64,000 nucleotides of DNA from Paenibacillus_AR mesotrionivorans (GCF_046098205.1 NZ_JBJURJ010000007.1:186001-250000), one strand, 5' to 3'; positions 31,052-39,671 are shown, counted from the first letter of the stretch. Translations and numbers: made by a program. Notes: a model not told the origin generated them from the letters alone.

Positions 31052-32364
31052 AGGTGTACCAGAATTCCACCCATCATCAGGTTTTTGTGATCGGAGCCGG
31101 GGCAGCGGGGCTGATGGCGTCGGTGACGGCCCGGGACCTGGGGCTGGATGTGGCGATGATCGATAGCAATGACCGTATCGGCAAAAAGGTGCTCACCACC
31201 GGCAACGGCCGCTGCAATATTACTAATGAATCCACGGCAATGGGAACCGAGGAAGCGGTGGCGCTGGCGCGAAAGTACCACAGCAATAACGCGGGTTTTC
31301 CGCTGCCTGTTCTGGAGCAGTTCGGCATCCGCCAGACCATCGATTTTTTCTTTATGCTGGGACTGCCGCTCATCAGCCTGGAGGATGGCCGGATGTATCC
31401 CATGTCCTTGCAGGCAGGGGCGGTGCTGGATATCTTCCAGCTGGCGTTGGAGGACCGGAACGTTCCAGTTTATTTCAAAAATAAGGTACTGGATGTGACG
31501 GTTTCGGAGGAGTACCCGCGGTTTTCGATCCTGTGCCAGAACGAGGCGGGAGAGGAGCATGTCTACACCAGCGAATACCTGATCCTCTGTACGGGAGGGT
31601 TGACCGCACCCAAAACAGGTACAGACGGCTCCGGGTATACGCTGGCCGGGCGTCTGGGCCACACCCTCGTCAACCCGGTGCCGGGGATTGTGCAGCTGAA
31701 GCTGGATTATCCGCATCTGAAGGAGCTGTCCGGCGTCAAGTTTGACGGGACAGGCCGGATTCTCGTGAACGGGGAGGTCATCCGCAGCGAGTTCGGGGAA
31801 ATTCTGTTTACGGATTATGGCCTCTCCGGTCCGCCTATTCTCCAGCTCAGCCGGAAGGCTGCCTTTTATCTGGCTCAGGGGGAAGAGGTCATCCTGTCGG
31901 TTGATCTGATGCCCGACCGGACGGAGGAGGAGGTGGCGGAGTTCCTGAACGGGCATTGGCGCATCTTCGGGCACCGGACGGTGGCCAATTCCTTCATCGG
32001 TGTGGTCAACAAAAAGCTCATCCCCATCCTGCTGAAGGAGGCGGGCATTGGCGAAAGTGATACGGGATTGCTGTGCCGCGACCTGACGGAGGAGACGAAG
32101 CACACCTTCATCCGGTTAATGAAGCAGTGGGCATTCCGGGTCACGGATACCAACAGCTTCACCAACGCCCAAACCACAGCCGGAGGCATCGATACCACGG
32201 AGCTGACGGAGGGCACGCTGGAATCCAGGCTTGTGCCGGGACTGTATCTGGCCGGAGAGGTCATGGATGTAGACGGGGACTGCGGCGGGTATAACCTGCA
32301 ATGGGCCTGGAGCTCCGGTTATGTGGCGGCAACCGCTCTTGCGAAGCGGGTGGCGGGGGTTTAA
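31048..32364 (+). CDS. HI0933/BaiN-type FAD-dependent oxidoreductase, second copy
   Basis: 438 residues. It shares the full motif series with its upstream neighbour: VIGAGAAGLMAS, GNGRCNITN, LCTGGLTAPKTGTDGSGY and CGGYNLQWAWSSGY. The two align end to end, so they arose by tandem duplication that has since diverged clearly. The start overlaps the upstream stop in an ATGA arrangement, and no separate promoter is visible. What distinguishes the two substrates is not evident. Confidence 0.85.
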   Translation: MKVYQNSTHHQVFVIGAGAAGLMASVTARDLGLDVAMIDSNDRIGKKVLTTGNGRCNITNESTAMGTEEAVALARKYHSNNAGFPLPVLEQFGIRQTIDFFFMLGLPLISLEDGRMYPMSLQAGAVLDIFQLALEDRNVPVYFKNKVLDVTVSEEYPRFSILCQNEAGEEHVYTSEYLILCTGGLTAPKTGTDGSGYTLAGRLGHTLVNPVPGIVQLKLDYPHLKELSGVKFDGTGRILVNGEVIRSEFGEILFTDYGLSGPPILQLSRKAAFYLAQGEEVILSVDLMPDRTEEEVAEFLNGHWRIFGHRTVANSFIGVVNKKLIPILLKEAGIGESDTGLLCRDLTEETKHTFIRLMKQWAFRVTDTNSFTNAQTTAGGIDTTELTEGTLESRLVPGLYLAGEVMDVDGDCGGYNLQWAWSSGYVAATALAKRVAGV

Positions 32365-32396
32365 ACGGCAATGGGGTCATGAATAGGCGAGACATG

Positions 32397-32436
32397 CCGC
32401 GGCAGCAGAGGGTACTCTGACGCCGCGGATTTTTGT
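32397..32436 (+). terminator. Intrinsic terminator of the flavoprotein pair
   Basis: CCGCGGC and GCCGCGG pair around an inner CAGAG/CTCTG stem with a GGTA loop, followed by ATTTTTG. Confidence 0.75.
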
Positions 32437-32671
32437 GTACGAGAACAAGAAGCGTGTGGTAAAAAATAGGGCAGAAATATAGAAAAATACATGAATATGA
32501 GCTAATGATTATATCGGAAATATATCCCATTGTGCTAATCTGGGGATGTTTGGAAGCTGCTTGTCCGTTTATTAATATGAAGAGAATAGAGGTGGGGAAA
32601 GGAACTGCAAGGTTTTGTGGTTGCGCTTTCAATTGAAGCTGGTATCACACTAAAACCAGGAGGGATCATTA
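32437..32671. other. AT-rich upstream region of the pectate lyase gene
   Basis: With the terminator on its left this leaves about 300 bases without a gene. The left half is AT-rich. A candidate CcpA site lies at 32618-32632. No confident promoter pair was found. Confidence 0.4.
32618..32632 (-). promoter_or_regulatory. Candidate cre (CcpA) site upstream of pectate lyase
   Basis: Read on the minus strand, TTGAAAGCGCAACCA fits the degenerate cre consensus WTGNAANCGNWNNCW at every position. The consensus is loose enough that one chance match is expected in a window this size, so the location 40 bases before a pectate lyase gene is the main support. Confidence 0.4.
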
Positions 32672-34819
32672 ATGAACCGGAAGATCAAGCATGCCATTAG
32701 CATTGCCCTGTTATTTACCCTTGTGATTTCCTTATTGTCCGGAGGGTTCATCAATTCCACTACACATGCCGCCGGTGTAACGATTGCGGGGAGCGGCGGC
32801 TGGAATGAAACGGCTTATGTCCAGTGGTCGCCAGTGAGCAACGCGCAAGGTTATAATGTCTATGTAAAACCGGCCAGCGCAGCGGATACCCAGTATAAGC
32901 AGCTGGATAACCAACTGATCCGCAAGTATCCTTCCTACTGGAGAGCGGATGCGGTGGGCCTTGCTGCCGGCAGCTATGTGATGAAGGTGGAAGCACGGCT
33001 GTCCGATGGTTCCACTGCCACGGCCGTATCCGGTGCTTTGGCTGTAGCGGCCCATGACCGGTCGGGGTTTGCCTTCTCCCCTACTTCGCAATATGGGACA
33101 GGCTCAGGTGCTTATAACAACGACGGCACCCTGAGAACCGGGGCCAAGGTGGTGTATGTGACCTCCCAGACAGCCAAAACGGTTACGCTGGATGTGAAGA
33201 TCAATAGCTCTGGCGGCTTACAAACCGCTGTTGGCCTTGGAGAAATTCTGAAGCTCCGGCAAAAGGGCTACGATACCACTCCTCTTGCTGTTCGCTTTAT
33301 CGGGAAAATTACCGCCTCCGACATGAGCGGCCAGTTGAACAGCAGCGGCTACCTGGAGGTAAAGGGGAAGAACAACTATGCTGAAATGAATCTGACCCTG
33401 GAAGGGATCGGCAACGATGCCTATGCCTACGGATGGGGAATGCTCCTCCGTTATAACGGCAATGTGGAGGTCCGGAATCTGGGCCTGATGCTGTTCCCGG
33501 ATGACGGGATCTCCATGGATACCGGCAATGTCAACGTATGGGTGCATAACAACGACGTATTCTATGGAAGTGCCGGCGGAGATGCCGACCAGGCCAAGGG
33601 AGACGGCTCCACTGACCTGAAGGGCGGCTCCACGTACATCACCATTTCCTACAACCACTATTGGGATTCGGGAAAATCCTCCCTGGTGGGCTTGAGCGAG
33701 TCCTCGCCGTTCTATGTGACCTTCCACCACAACTGGTTCGACCATTCCGACTCCCGCCATCCGCGGATCAGAGTGGCATCGGTGCATATTTACAACAACT
33801 ACTTTGACGGTGTTTCCAAATATGGGGTGGGCATGACCTCAGGCGGTTCCGCATTCGTGGAATCCAACTACTTCCGGAACACCAAATACCCCATGCTGAT
33901 CTCCCTGCAGGGGACGGACGCTCTGGGTGAAGGCACCTTCTCCGGTGAGCCCGGGGGTGTAATCAAGGCTTACAATAACACCATTGTGGGTGCAACCGGT
34001 CTGATCTACGCCAACTCCAATGCTGGTACGGCACCGGCTAATGCAACCTCCTTCGATGCTTATCTGGCTGCTTCCCGGAATGAAGCTGTTCCCAGCTCGT
34101 ACAAGGCGGTTTCTGGCGGGACCTCGTACAATAACTTTGACACCACCGTGAATACGGGAGTCAGCGCATCGGCCGTGGACAATGTGGCTAATGTGGAGCA
34201 AGTTGTAAAAGCCAAAGCAGGACGTCTTGGCAGCGGCGACTTCACCTGGACATTTAACAACGCGGTGGATGATATTTCCTATGCTCTCAATACAGCGCTG
34301 ATGGCTAAAATCACAAGCTACACCACCCAACTGGTATCCGTAGGCGGCAACTCCAGCACAGGTCCGACTCCGACACCAACGGCCACGCCGACCGCTACAC
34401 CAACACCGACGCCAACAGCCACACCGACCGCAACACCAACCGCAACACCAACCGCAACACCAACCGCAACACCGACTCCGGTGCCCGGCGCCAATATCCA
34501 TAACTTCACCACCTCCGGCACCACCAGCAGCTTCTTCAACATACAGGGCAATCTGTCTACCACCAAAGGCACCGTTGCCTATAACGGCCTGACCCTGACA
34601 CAATGCCTGAAAATCGAAAGCTCCACCAGCATCAGCTTCACCACCACCAAGGCGTCTACCTTAACCCTGGTGCTGAATTCAGCGGACGGCACCAAAATCA
34701 AGGTAGACGGCACCAGCTACAGCATGACAAGCGGTATCGTTACCGTTTCCCTGGCCGCCGGCTCCCACACCATCACCAAAGCGGACACCACCAACCTGTT
34801 TTATATGAAGGTGGAGTAA
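32672..34819 (+). CDS. Secreted pectate lyase, polysaccharide lyase family 1 type
   Basis: 715 residues with AGGAGGG before the ATG. Signal peptide about 1-34 (cleavage near THAAG). Residues about 36-130 form an FN3-like domain (YVQWSPVSNAQGYNVYV). The parallel beta-helix catalytic domain runs from about 140 to 550 and contains VWVHNNDVFYG, the calcium-site region DGSTDLKGGSTYITISYNHY, and DHSDSRHPRIR near 357-372, which carries the catalytic Arg. A Thr-Pro-rich linker (about 564-606) leads to a C-terminal beta-sandwich domain of about 110 residues, probably carbohydrate-binding. It cleaves polygalacturonate by beta-elimination outside the cell. Confidence 0.9.
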   Translation: MNRKIKHAISIALLFTLVISLLSGGFINSTTHAAGVTIAGSGGWNETAYVQWSPVSNAQGYNVYVKPASAADTQYKQLDNQLIRKYPSYWRADAVGLAAGSYVMKVEARLSDGSTATAVSGALAVAAHDRSGFAFSPTSQYGTGSGAYNNDGTLRTGAKVVYVTSQTAKTVTLDVKINSSGGLQTAVGLGEILKLRQKGYDTTPLAVRFIGKITASDMSGQLNSSGYLEVKGKNNYAEMNLTLEGIGNDAYAYGWGMLLRYNGNVEVRNLGLMLFPDDGISMDTGNVNVWVHNNDVFYGSAGGDADQAKGDGSTDLKGGSTYITISYNHYWDSGKSSLVGLSESSPFYVTFHHNWFDHSDSRHPRIRVASVHIYNNYFDGVSKYGVGMTSGGSAFVESNYFRNTKYPMLISLQGTDALGEGTFSGEPGGVIKAYNNTIVGATGLIYANSNAGTAPANATSFDAYLAASRNEAVPSSYKAVSGGTSYNNFDTTVNTGVSASAVDNVANVEQVVKAKAGRLGSGDFTWTFNNAVDDISYALNTALMAKITSYTTQLVSVGGNSSTGPTPTPTATPTATPTPTPTATPTATPTATPTATPTATPTPVPGANIHNFTTSGTTSSFFNIQGNLSTTKGTVAYNGLTLTQCLKIESSTSISFTTTKASTLTLVLNSADGTKIKVDGTSYSMTSGIVTVSLAAGSHTITKADTTNLFYMKVE
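34366..34482 (+). repeat. Minisatellite encoding the Thr-Pro linker of pectate lyase
   Basis: Near-perfect 12-bp units of the form ACACCAACCGCA are repeated in tandem and interrupted by CCGAC variants; they encode TPTA/TPTP repeats. Unit number may change by slippage without breaking the frame. Confidence 0.8.
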
Positions 34820-34842
34820 GGGAAAGAACGTATAATAAGGCG

Positions 34843-34876
34843 AGGCCCCCAGCCAGTTGGTTGGGGGTTCTTTTGT
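34843..34876 (+). terminator. Intrinsic terminator of the pectate lyase gene
   Basis: CCCCCAGCCA and TGGTTGGGGG form a 10-bp stem over GT, followed by a T-rich tail. Confidence 0.75.
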
Positions 34877-34943
34877 AGTATGCCAACAGGGGTGATGTCT
34901 CTATCTTGATTAATATTTGTAAACTGAACCCATTTGGCTTATA

Positions 34944-34952
34944 TGTTATAAT
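34944..34952 (+). promoter_or_regulatory. Extended -10 promoter for the retropepsin-like gene pair
   Basis: TGTTATAAT joins a TGn extension to a perfect TATAAT, 30 bases before the ATG at 34983. Confidence 0.55.
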
Positions 34953-34982
34953 ATTGGAAAGTCGGGTTTGGAGGTGACTGGG

Positions 34983-35240
34983 ATGCGATGGGATGAGGTG
35001 CGTGAACAGTTTCCGAATGAATGGATCGTCTGCGAGGCATTAAAATCTCGTTTGGAAGAGGGATATTGGCTTGTTGACGAAGTGGCCGTCATAGATCGTT
35101 TTGATGATTCCGCCGTTGCTATGAAGCGGTATTACGAATTACATCGTGCCCAGCCTTATCGGGAATACGGCTTTTTCCATACATCCAGAGAAAAACTTCG
35201 ATTACGTGAAAAGTGGGCTGGAGTGAGAGGTCCCAGATGA
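34983..35240 (+). CDS. Hypothetical small protein paired with a retropepsin-like protein
   Basis: 85 residues from the ATG at 34983, with GGAGGTG seven bases before it. It is charged and soluble, with RWDEVREQFPNEWIVCEALKS at the start and a basic C-terminus. Its TGA overlaps the ATG of the next gene, so the two are translated as a pair. I have seen such two-gene units with aspartic-protease-like partners, but I do not recognise a named family here. Confidence 0.6.
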   Translation: MRWDEVREQFPNEWIVCEALKSRLEEGYWLVDEVAVIDRFDDSAVAMKRYYELHRAQPYREYGFFHTSREKLRLREKWAGVRGPR

Positions 35241-35545
35241 ATATAGATATAAGGTATGGCTCGGCAAGGACAATATTTAATGCGGATGCTGTGGATGTTA
35301 TTAGGGTTAAGGTTGAACCCGACGATTTTATGAACAAAATCAGAGGCGTAGGGGGAATAGAGGTCGTGTATTCCAAGCTATTTTATTTTGTGAAAGTTGG
35401 GAAAACCAAACTGCCAGCTTTTGAAGTAGAAATTGGCGAAATGAATTATGGCATGGAGATAGATGGCATAATTGGATTTGATTTTATCCATTCGGCTGGT
35501 CTGGTGAATGACGCGAAGGAACTAAACGTACTGGCTAATCATTGA
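35237..35545 (+). CDS. Retropepsin-like protein with a disrupted active site
   Basis: 102 residues. The middle and end fit bacterial retropepsin-like aspartic proteases: RTIFNADAV, IRGVGGIEVVYSK, then MEIDGIIGFDFI, the usual second-half motif. The catalytic D-T-G-[SA] at the front is not intact: the sequence reads D-IRY-GSAR, as if codons had been inserted between Asp and Gly. The N-terminal strand normally before the DTG is also missing, since the only start lies four residues earlier. It is therefore probably inactive as a protease, unless it has a structural or regulatory role. It is coupled to the preceding gene by an ATGA overlap. Confidence 0.55.
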   Translation: MNIDIRYGSARTIFNADAVDVIRVKVEPDDFMNKIRGVGGIEVVYSKLFYFVKVGKTKLPAFEVEIGEMNYGMEIDGIIGFDFIHSAGLVNDAKELNVLANH

Positions 35546-35610
35546 ATATATTTCACCTAAACATACCTTCAGCTTTTGACAGTGGACGGTTTAGATTTAC
35601 TATAAACCCC

Positions 35611-35650
35611 CAAAGGCGCTAACTGAGCTTTTCAGTGAAGCGCCTTTCTT
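35611..35650. terminator. Terminator between convergent genes
   Basis: AAAGGCGCT-A-ACTGA pairs with TCAGT-GA-AGCGCCTTT over a short T-rich loop, followed by TCTTTG. The minus side also carries A/T-rich sequence. Confidence 0.7.
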
Positions 35651-35656
35651 TGTCTG

Positions 35657-35938
35657 CTAGGCCTTGTTTTGTATCTCCCTAAGCCTGCTGATCTCCCACG
35701 TCAACATGCTCTTTTCGATTCGTAAATGCAGCAGTTCTGTCTGCAAATCCTTCATGATCACCTGAACCGCGGAAAGGATAGCTTTGGCTGTTGGGAGATG
35801 AATGGCCTCTGCCTTTTCCGAGATCAAATCCAGAAGGTGATCGGTGCATTCTTCACAAACTTGAATCCCCATGTAAAGCTCGTCTTCCTCTTCGATCATT
35901 CCATTGTAATCATCCAATAATTCGGCCAATTTCGTCAC
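35657..35938 (-). CDS. Hypothetical small helical protein
   Basis: 93 residues, nearly all helical by composition, with an acidic first third (LLDDYNGMIEEEDELY), a CEEC pair near 27-31 and a long coiled-coil-like second half (LQTELLHLRIEKSMLTWEI). It has no signal or membrane segment. The family was not recognised. It could be a small structural or regulatory protein; the CxxC may bind metal if it dimerises. Confidence 0.55.
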   Translation of the reverse strand: MTKLAELLDDYNGMIEEEDELYMGIQVCEECTDHLLDLISEKAEAIHLPTAKAILSAVQVIMKDLQTELLHLRIEKSMLTWEISRLREIQNKA

Positions 35939-36000
35939 CCTCTATTATAAATCCAACCATTCTTCCTAATGAGGATATCACATTTACTTTATCCACTTGG

Positions 36001-36014
36001 TACGTATATACGTA
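36001..36014. promoter_or_regulatory. 14-bp perfect palindrome between divergent genes
   Basis: TACGTATATACGTA is a perfect palindrome in the intergenic region between the minus-strand helical protein and the plus-strand Mrr-type gene. It could be an operator. Confidence 0.3.
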
Positions 36015-36241
36015 ATTCTCGATAGGGAAGTATATACACTCAAATCCCAGTTGTGTGACTGAAGATTAACAAATATCTCCACAAAAATGTCCGGATCGCT
36101 TATACTAAGATTCGACAGAAACTTATTGTTAGGCATTACAATTTTTATTGACTATATAATTTATTTACCAGACTAAAATCAATGATAAAGCCATGATTTC
36201 ATGGTGACTTGATAAACTTTGAAATAAAACAGGAGGCACAG

Positions 36242-37101
36242 ATGGCCAAAACCTATCATGCAGAAGGAAGACAGCTTGCTAATTTACTGAGAGCCATAAT
36301 AGTCCTGCTTGCAGTAGGGTTATTTTATATCGGAGCCCATTGGGGCGTCGCTGTTGGAGTGTTTTTAGGAGGGCTTATATTCGCAGAAATGATAGGGAGC
36401 ATGTGGACTCAAAAACGCAGAGAAGAAAAGAAAAAACGTGGCAGAGCTCCAAGGACTGCTTCAGTCAAACCCCATTCTTCCACCTCCATACACGTTTCCA
36501 AAGGTTGTAGAACGGATGCAGAAATTCTGGGCAGTGCCTTTCATGAAATGTCTTGGGCGGAGTTTGAACGATTGTTGGCTTTATTTTTCCGGGATCAAGG
36601 CTACGAGGTTAATGAAGTAGGAATTGGCGGGAATGATGGCGGAGTGGACCTGGTCATACGAGATAGACGTGGGAGAAAACAGCAGTTCAGGCCAAATGTT
36701 ACGCTGATCACCATTTGGTCCCTGTGCAAATGGTAAGGGAATTGGTTGCAGCCAAACGGAACCATGATTGTATTCTGACCCTCCTTGTGACCACCTCCGA
36801 CCTAACCGGACCTGCCAAAAAGGAAGCCGAGCAATTTAAAGTGGATTATTGGCACGGTGCTCTGCTGGAACAAAAACTGCGGTCTTGGGGAAAGTGGCAA
36901 CCGGGAAAAAAGGCGTCAGGTAAGGATCGGGAGATGACTTCCGTCAAGAAGGAGCTTTCTTCGACGCGCAAAGAAGTAGCAGTGGCAAGTTCCGTTACCT
37001 GCAAGTGCGGAGCCGCGATGGTCAAACGTAAAACCAAAACCGGCGAGGAGTTCTATGGCTGTACCACCTTCCCAGCCTGCCGGCATACCAAATCAATGTG
37101 A
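36242..37101 (+). pseudogene. Mrr-type restriction endonuclease with a one-base frameshift
   Basis: The ATG at 36242 has AGGAGG upstream. The first frame gives two N-terminal membrane helices (about 17-55), a basic linker and the start of a Mrr/RecB-like nuclease domain (WAEFERLLALFFRDQGYEV, GGNDGGVDLVI). It then leaves frame and stops at 36736. The continuation in another frame reads AVQAKCYADHH, then VPVQMVRELVAAKRNHD, and ends with a topoisomerase-type zinc finger (CKCGAAMVKRK, CTTFPACRHT). Adding one A to the run at 36676-36679 restores a continuous protein of about 287 residues. The QAK of the catalytic D-x(n)-QxK motif is lost in the shifted product. Natural decay, or a slippage site, are both possible. 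Confidence 0.8.
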
Positions 37102-37114
37102 GAAGGGTGAGGCC

Positions 37115-37504
37115 ATGTCCAGGAGAAAAAAACTATCGATTTCCATGTTATTGGTGGAAGGAATAGCGTTAGTGTGTATGTTGAAGGTATTTGTATGGGT
37201 AATCGGCAATAATGTGATGAAGTCTCCTTTTAGTGTGCCGGAGCTGGATTATGCCTTGTTTGGCCTTGGGGCATTACTGGTTCTCCGGGTTGGTTACGTT
37301 GTGGTTAAAGCCAAGGTATCGAATAAGGCAGCTCCCAATAAACCTGTTGGTGATAATGAACTTGAACTTTCCTCTATAGATGAGCATGTCTGTGCCTACT
37401 GCGGCAAAGCGGTTAGTGAGAAGGTATGGAATTATTGTATAGCCAATTCTCATAGGTTTCATGGGGGAATTTATTGTTACGACCACCAGCGTTCGGTAAG
37501 GTAA
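37115..37504 (+). CDS. Membrane protein with a C-terminal zinc-ribbon-like motif
   Basis: 129 residues from the ATG at 37115 (GAGG upstream). Two transmembrane helices (about 9-30 and 45-66) form a hairpin, followed by a polar linker and a cytoplasmic CAYCGKAV...YC...HRFHGGIYCYDH segment that could bind zinc. It starts 14 bases after the Mrr-type gene and may be expressed with it. No family was recognised. Confidence 0.55.
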   Translation: MSRRKKLSISMLLVEGIALVCMLKVFVWVIGNNVMKSPFSVPELDYALFGLGALLVLRVGYVVVKAKVSNKAAPNKPVGDNELELSSIDEHVCAYCGKAVSEKVWNYCIANSHRFHGGIYCYDHQRSVR

Positions 37505-37537
37505 TACATTTTTTTTCACAGCTAAGGAGGCTAAAAC

Positions 37538-38335
37538 ATGAATGCAGCTAATCTATTAGAAAAAGGAAATTGGTATGGAACATGCGATCCGAGCGGTGAC
37601 ATTGCATCACTAAGAGCTGCTCTTGCAGAAGCATCGGCAGAAACGGACATCGCTCTGATCATCACGGAATTATTCAAATTGGGTGACTTTGCCGCTAAGG
37701 CCATGTTCATTCAACAGATGAATACGACGAAAAACGAAGGTTTAATGAATGCATACATACGCTTATTTTGTTTGGTCGCCTCACATCAGGATCTGATGAA
37801 AGTGGAAAACCTGGCCTTCCTTTCCGACTTATCCGAACAAAATGCCGATACCTTCGCTTCATCTGCCGTTCATACATTATCTTATGAGGCCGTTCCTTAT
37901 CTGTTGGCTATGCTCGACGAATGGGAGGATACGAATGTAGAGGAGACCATCCGAAACGCATTGGATATCTTCCTGAATTATTCCGATGAGCTGGATGAAA
38001 ATGCGGCTGTAGATGAGATTGGACAGTTCTATCTCGATCTGATGAAGAAGGTGGATGCGGACAAGTATTACTATTACTCCGCCCCGGTATTTCCGGCGCC
38101 GCTGGCCAAGAAGCTGATTGAGAAGTCAGCTGCGTCGCGGCATGAACAAGCTCCGTTAGGAACCCATCTTATTCCTTCCTTGCTGTCAATATGGAGCGGC
38201 ATTAACTGCCCCATTGAATATAACACCGTTGTGGACGACAGGCTGCTTGAGGGAGTTTACCATTATGTTCAGGCGCTTTCTGAGATGGATTGGGAAGCTG
38301 GTGTGAAATATTTTTATGGACATCCCATAGTCTAG
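37538..38335 (+). CDS. Probable Imm47-family immunity protein
   Basis: 265 residues with AAGGAGG before the ATG. The pattern of short helical repeats and the segments NWYG near the start, ITELFKLGDFAAKAMFIQQM, SSAVHTLSYEAVPYLLAML and LIPSLLSIWSGINCPIEYNT fit my recollection of Imm47 proteins, which protect against polymorphic toxins. No toxin gene is beside it, so it is another apparent orphan. The assignment was not checked by search. Confidence 0.55.
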   Translation: MNAANLLEKGNWYGTCDPSGDIASLRAALAEASAETDIALIITELFKLGDFAAKAMFIQQMNTTKNEGLMNAYIRLFCLVASHQDLMKVENLAFLSDLSEQNADTFASSAVHTLSYEAVPYLLAMLDEWEDTNVEETIRNALDIFLNYSDELDENAAVDEIGQFYLDLMKKVDADKYYYYSAPVFPAPLAKKLIEKSAASRHEQAPLGTHLIPSLLSIWSGINCPIEYNTVVDDRLLEGVYHYVQALSEMDWEAGVKYFYGHPIV

Positions 38336-38358
38336 GCATAAACAGAGAGATTCGCACA

Positions 38359-38404
38359 AAGAAGTTGGATGGAAAACATGACGTTTTCCGCTCAACTTTT
38401 TTAT
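38359..38404 (+). terminator. Intrinsic terminator with a recurring sequence
   Basis: AAGTTGGATGGAAAAC pairs with GTTTTCCGCTCAACTT and is followed by T residues. Very similar sequence recurs at 40447-40492. Confidence 0.75.
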
Positions 38405-38460
38405 TTTGCAAAATGAACCTCATGCCGGGATGAGTTGTCAATTGAGTGGAGGTGAAGCAT

Positions 38461-39021
38461 TTGGGCCATGACCACTTAAGATATATGGAAAAAATGGATC
38501 AAAGCATGCTGGAGGAGTTAATGCGGGATTACGGTCATGACGTATGGAACTTCTCGTTTTTTCTGACGAAAAACCATGTCCTTGCAGATGACATTACCCA
38601 AGATACGTTCATCCAGGCATACCGCCATGTTGCAGGTTATAGAGGTGAAGCCTCCGTAAAAACCTGGCTGCTTCGAATCACCCGCAATATTAGCTATAAC
38701 TATATGAAGTCCGCCTTCATCCGCAAGGTGTTTCTATTCGGTCTGGCAAGTTCAAATGAAACCAGCCGCTCCGCGGAGGATGCATTCTTGGAGAAGGAAG
38801 CGGCGAATGAGGTGTGGCGGCAGGTATTCGCGTTGCCCACCAAGCTTAGAGAGACCCTTGTGCTTCATGCCAAGTATCAATTATCTATTCAAGAGATTTC
38901 AAACGTCCTGCAAATTCCGGAAGGGACGGTGAAATCGAGACTATTTACGGCCCGTAAAATGATCACGAAATCCTTGGAGGGGGTGGATAGAAGTGAAGTC
39001 AATGAGACCAAGCTGGTATGA
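38461..39021 (+). CDS. ECF-type RNA polymerase sigma factor
   Basis: 186 residues from a TTG start at 38461 with GGAGGTG seven bases upstream. Region 2 is visible in DDITQDTFIQAYRHVAGYRGEASVKTWLLRI (DNA melting and -10 recognition). Region 4 is visible in LPTKLRETLVLHAKYQLSIQEI followed by PEGTVKSRLFTARK (-35 recognition). It is of the SigX/SigW-like group that answers envelope stress. The next gene overlaps it by 29 bases and encodes a membrane protein in the position of an anti-sigma factor, a standard arrangement. Target promoters were not identified. Confidence 0.9.
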   Translation: MGHDHLRYMEKMDQSMLEELMRDYGHDVWNFSFFLTKNHVLADDITQDTFIQAYRHVAGYRGEASVKTWLLRITRNISYNYMKSAFIRKVFLFGLASSNETSRSAEDAFLEKEAANEVWRQVFALPTKLRETLVLHAKYQLSIQEISNVLQIPEGTVKSRLFTARKMITKSLEGVDRSEVNETKLV

Positions 39022-39628
39022 TGCGCTGCAAGAAAAGCCTCTAGCTAGTGCTTCTTTCAATGATGAATTGGCCACAAGGATCAGGCAGAAAGCACAATCC
39101 CTGGAGTCCAGAAGAGGAAGCTCAAGAATACGAGGCGTAGTATACGGGACAGCATGCCTGTTGCTTTGTTTATTTGTATTCTTCATCTATTCAAAGACTG
39201 CCTTTAAGTCAGATCCCATCACACTAAAAGGAGTTTATACCGTGGAGGCGGAATCCGGCCAGCCTATTATTTTTTCTATGGATATAAATACCGGAGGAGC
39301 ATTGCTTATCGCGGAGCAAGGAACGTCCAGGGTTAGTTTCTATATACCGCAAGATAAAAAAGGAATGAAGACGGGAGATGGTTTTGTTGCCGGATCGGCC
39401 GGTATTGAGACAATCCCTATTCTTATGGGGGAGGTGCTAAGCCCGGATATCACCCGAATACAAATAACGGATAACGAAAACCAATCATTCCAAGCCCGAA
39501 TAGTTGCCCATGCAGACAAGCGGTATTGGTTTGCCACCCAGCCTAACCGGAAAGAAAGGGCCCTATGGTATAGAGTCGTGGCTATAGGGGCTTCTGGGGA
39601 TACAGTCGGGGAAGAAGTGTTGTTTTAG
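38993..39628 (+). CDS. Membrane anti-sigma factor partner of the ECF sigma
   Basis: 211 residues from GTG inside the end of the sigma gene, with GGAGGGGG upstream. An N-terminal cytoplasmic part (about 1-48) is followed by one transmembrane helix (about 50-70, TACLLLCLFVFFIYS) and an extracellular domain of about 140 residues. That topology and position identify an anti-sigma factor that holds the sigma protein at the membrane until an envelope signal arrives. No classical zinc-binding ASD motif (HxxxCxxC) is present, so it belongs to a different class. Confidence 0.75.
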   Translation: MKSMRPSWYDALQEKPLASASFNDELATRIRQKAQSLESRRGSSRIRGVVYGTACLLLCLFVFFIYSKTAFKSDPITLKGVYTVEAESGQPIIFSMDINTGGALLIAEQGTSRVSFYIPQDKKGMKTGDGFVAGSAGIETIPILMGEVLSPDITRIQITDNENQSFQARIVAHADKRYWFATQPNRKERALWYRVVAIGASGDTVGEEVLF

Positions 39629-39671
39629 CGGAGTAGCCTGCAAGTGGCACAAGTATAATCCTTCTGCATAA

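Noticed and set aside
30994..32103. A 369-codon open frame on the minus strand
   Set aside because: It is antisense to the second flavoprotein gene and shows no motif or ribosome site.
34366..34482. Tandem 12-bp repeats as CRISPR or another array
   Set aside because: They lie in frame within a coding sequence and encode a Thr-Pro linker.
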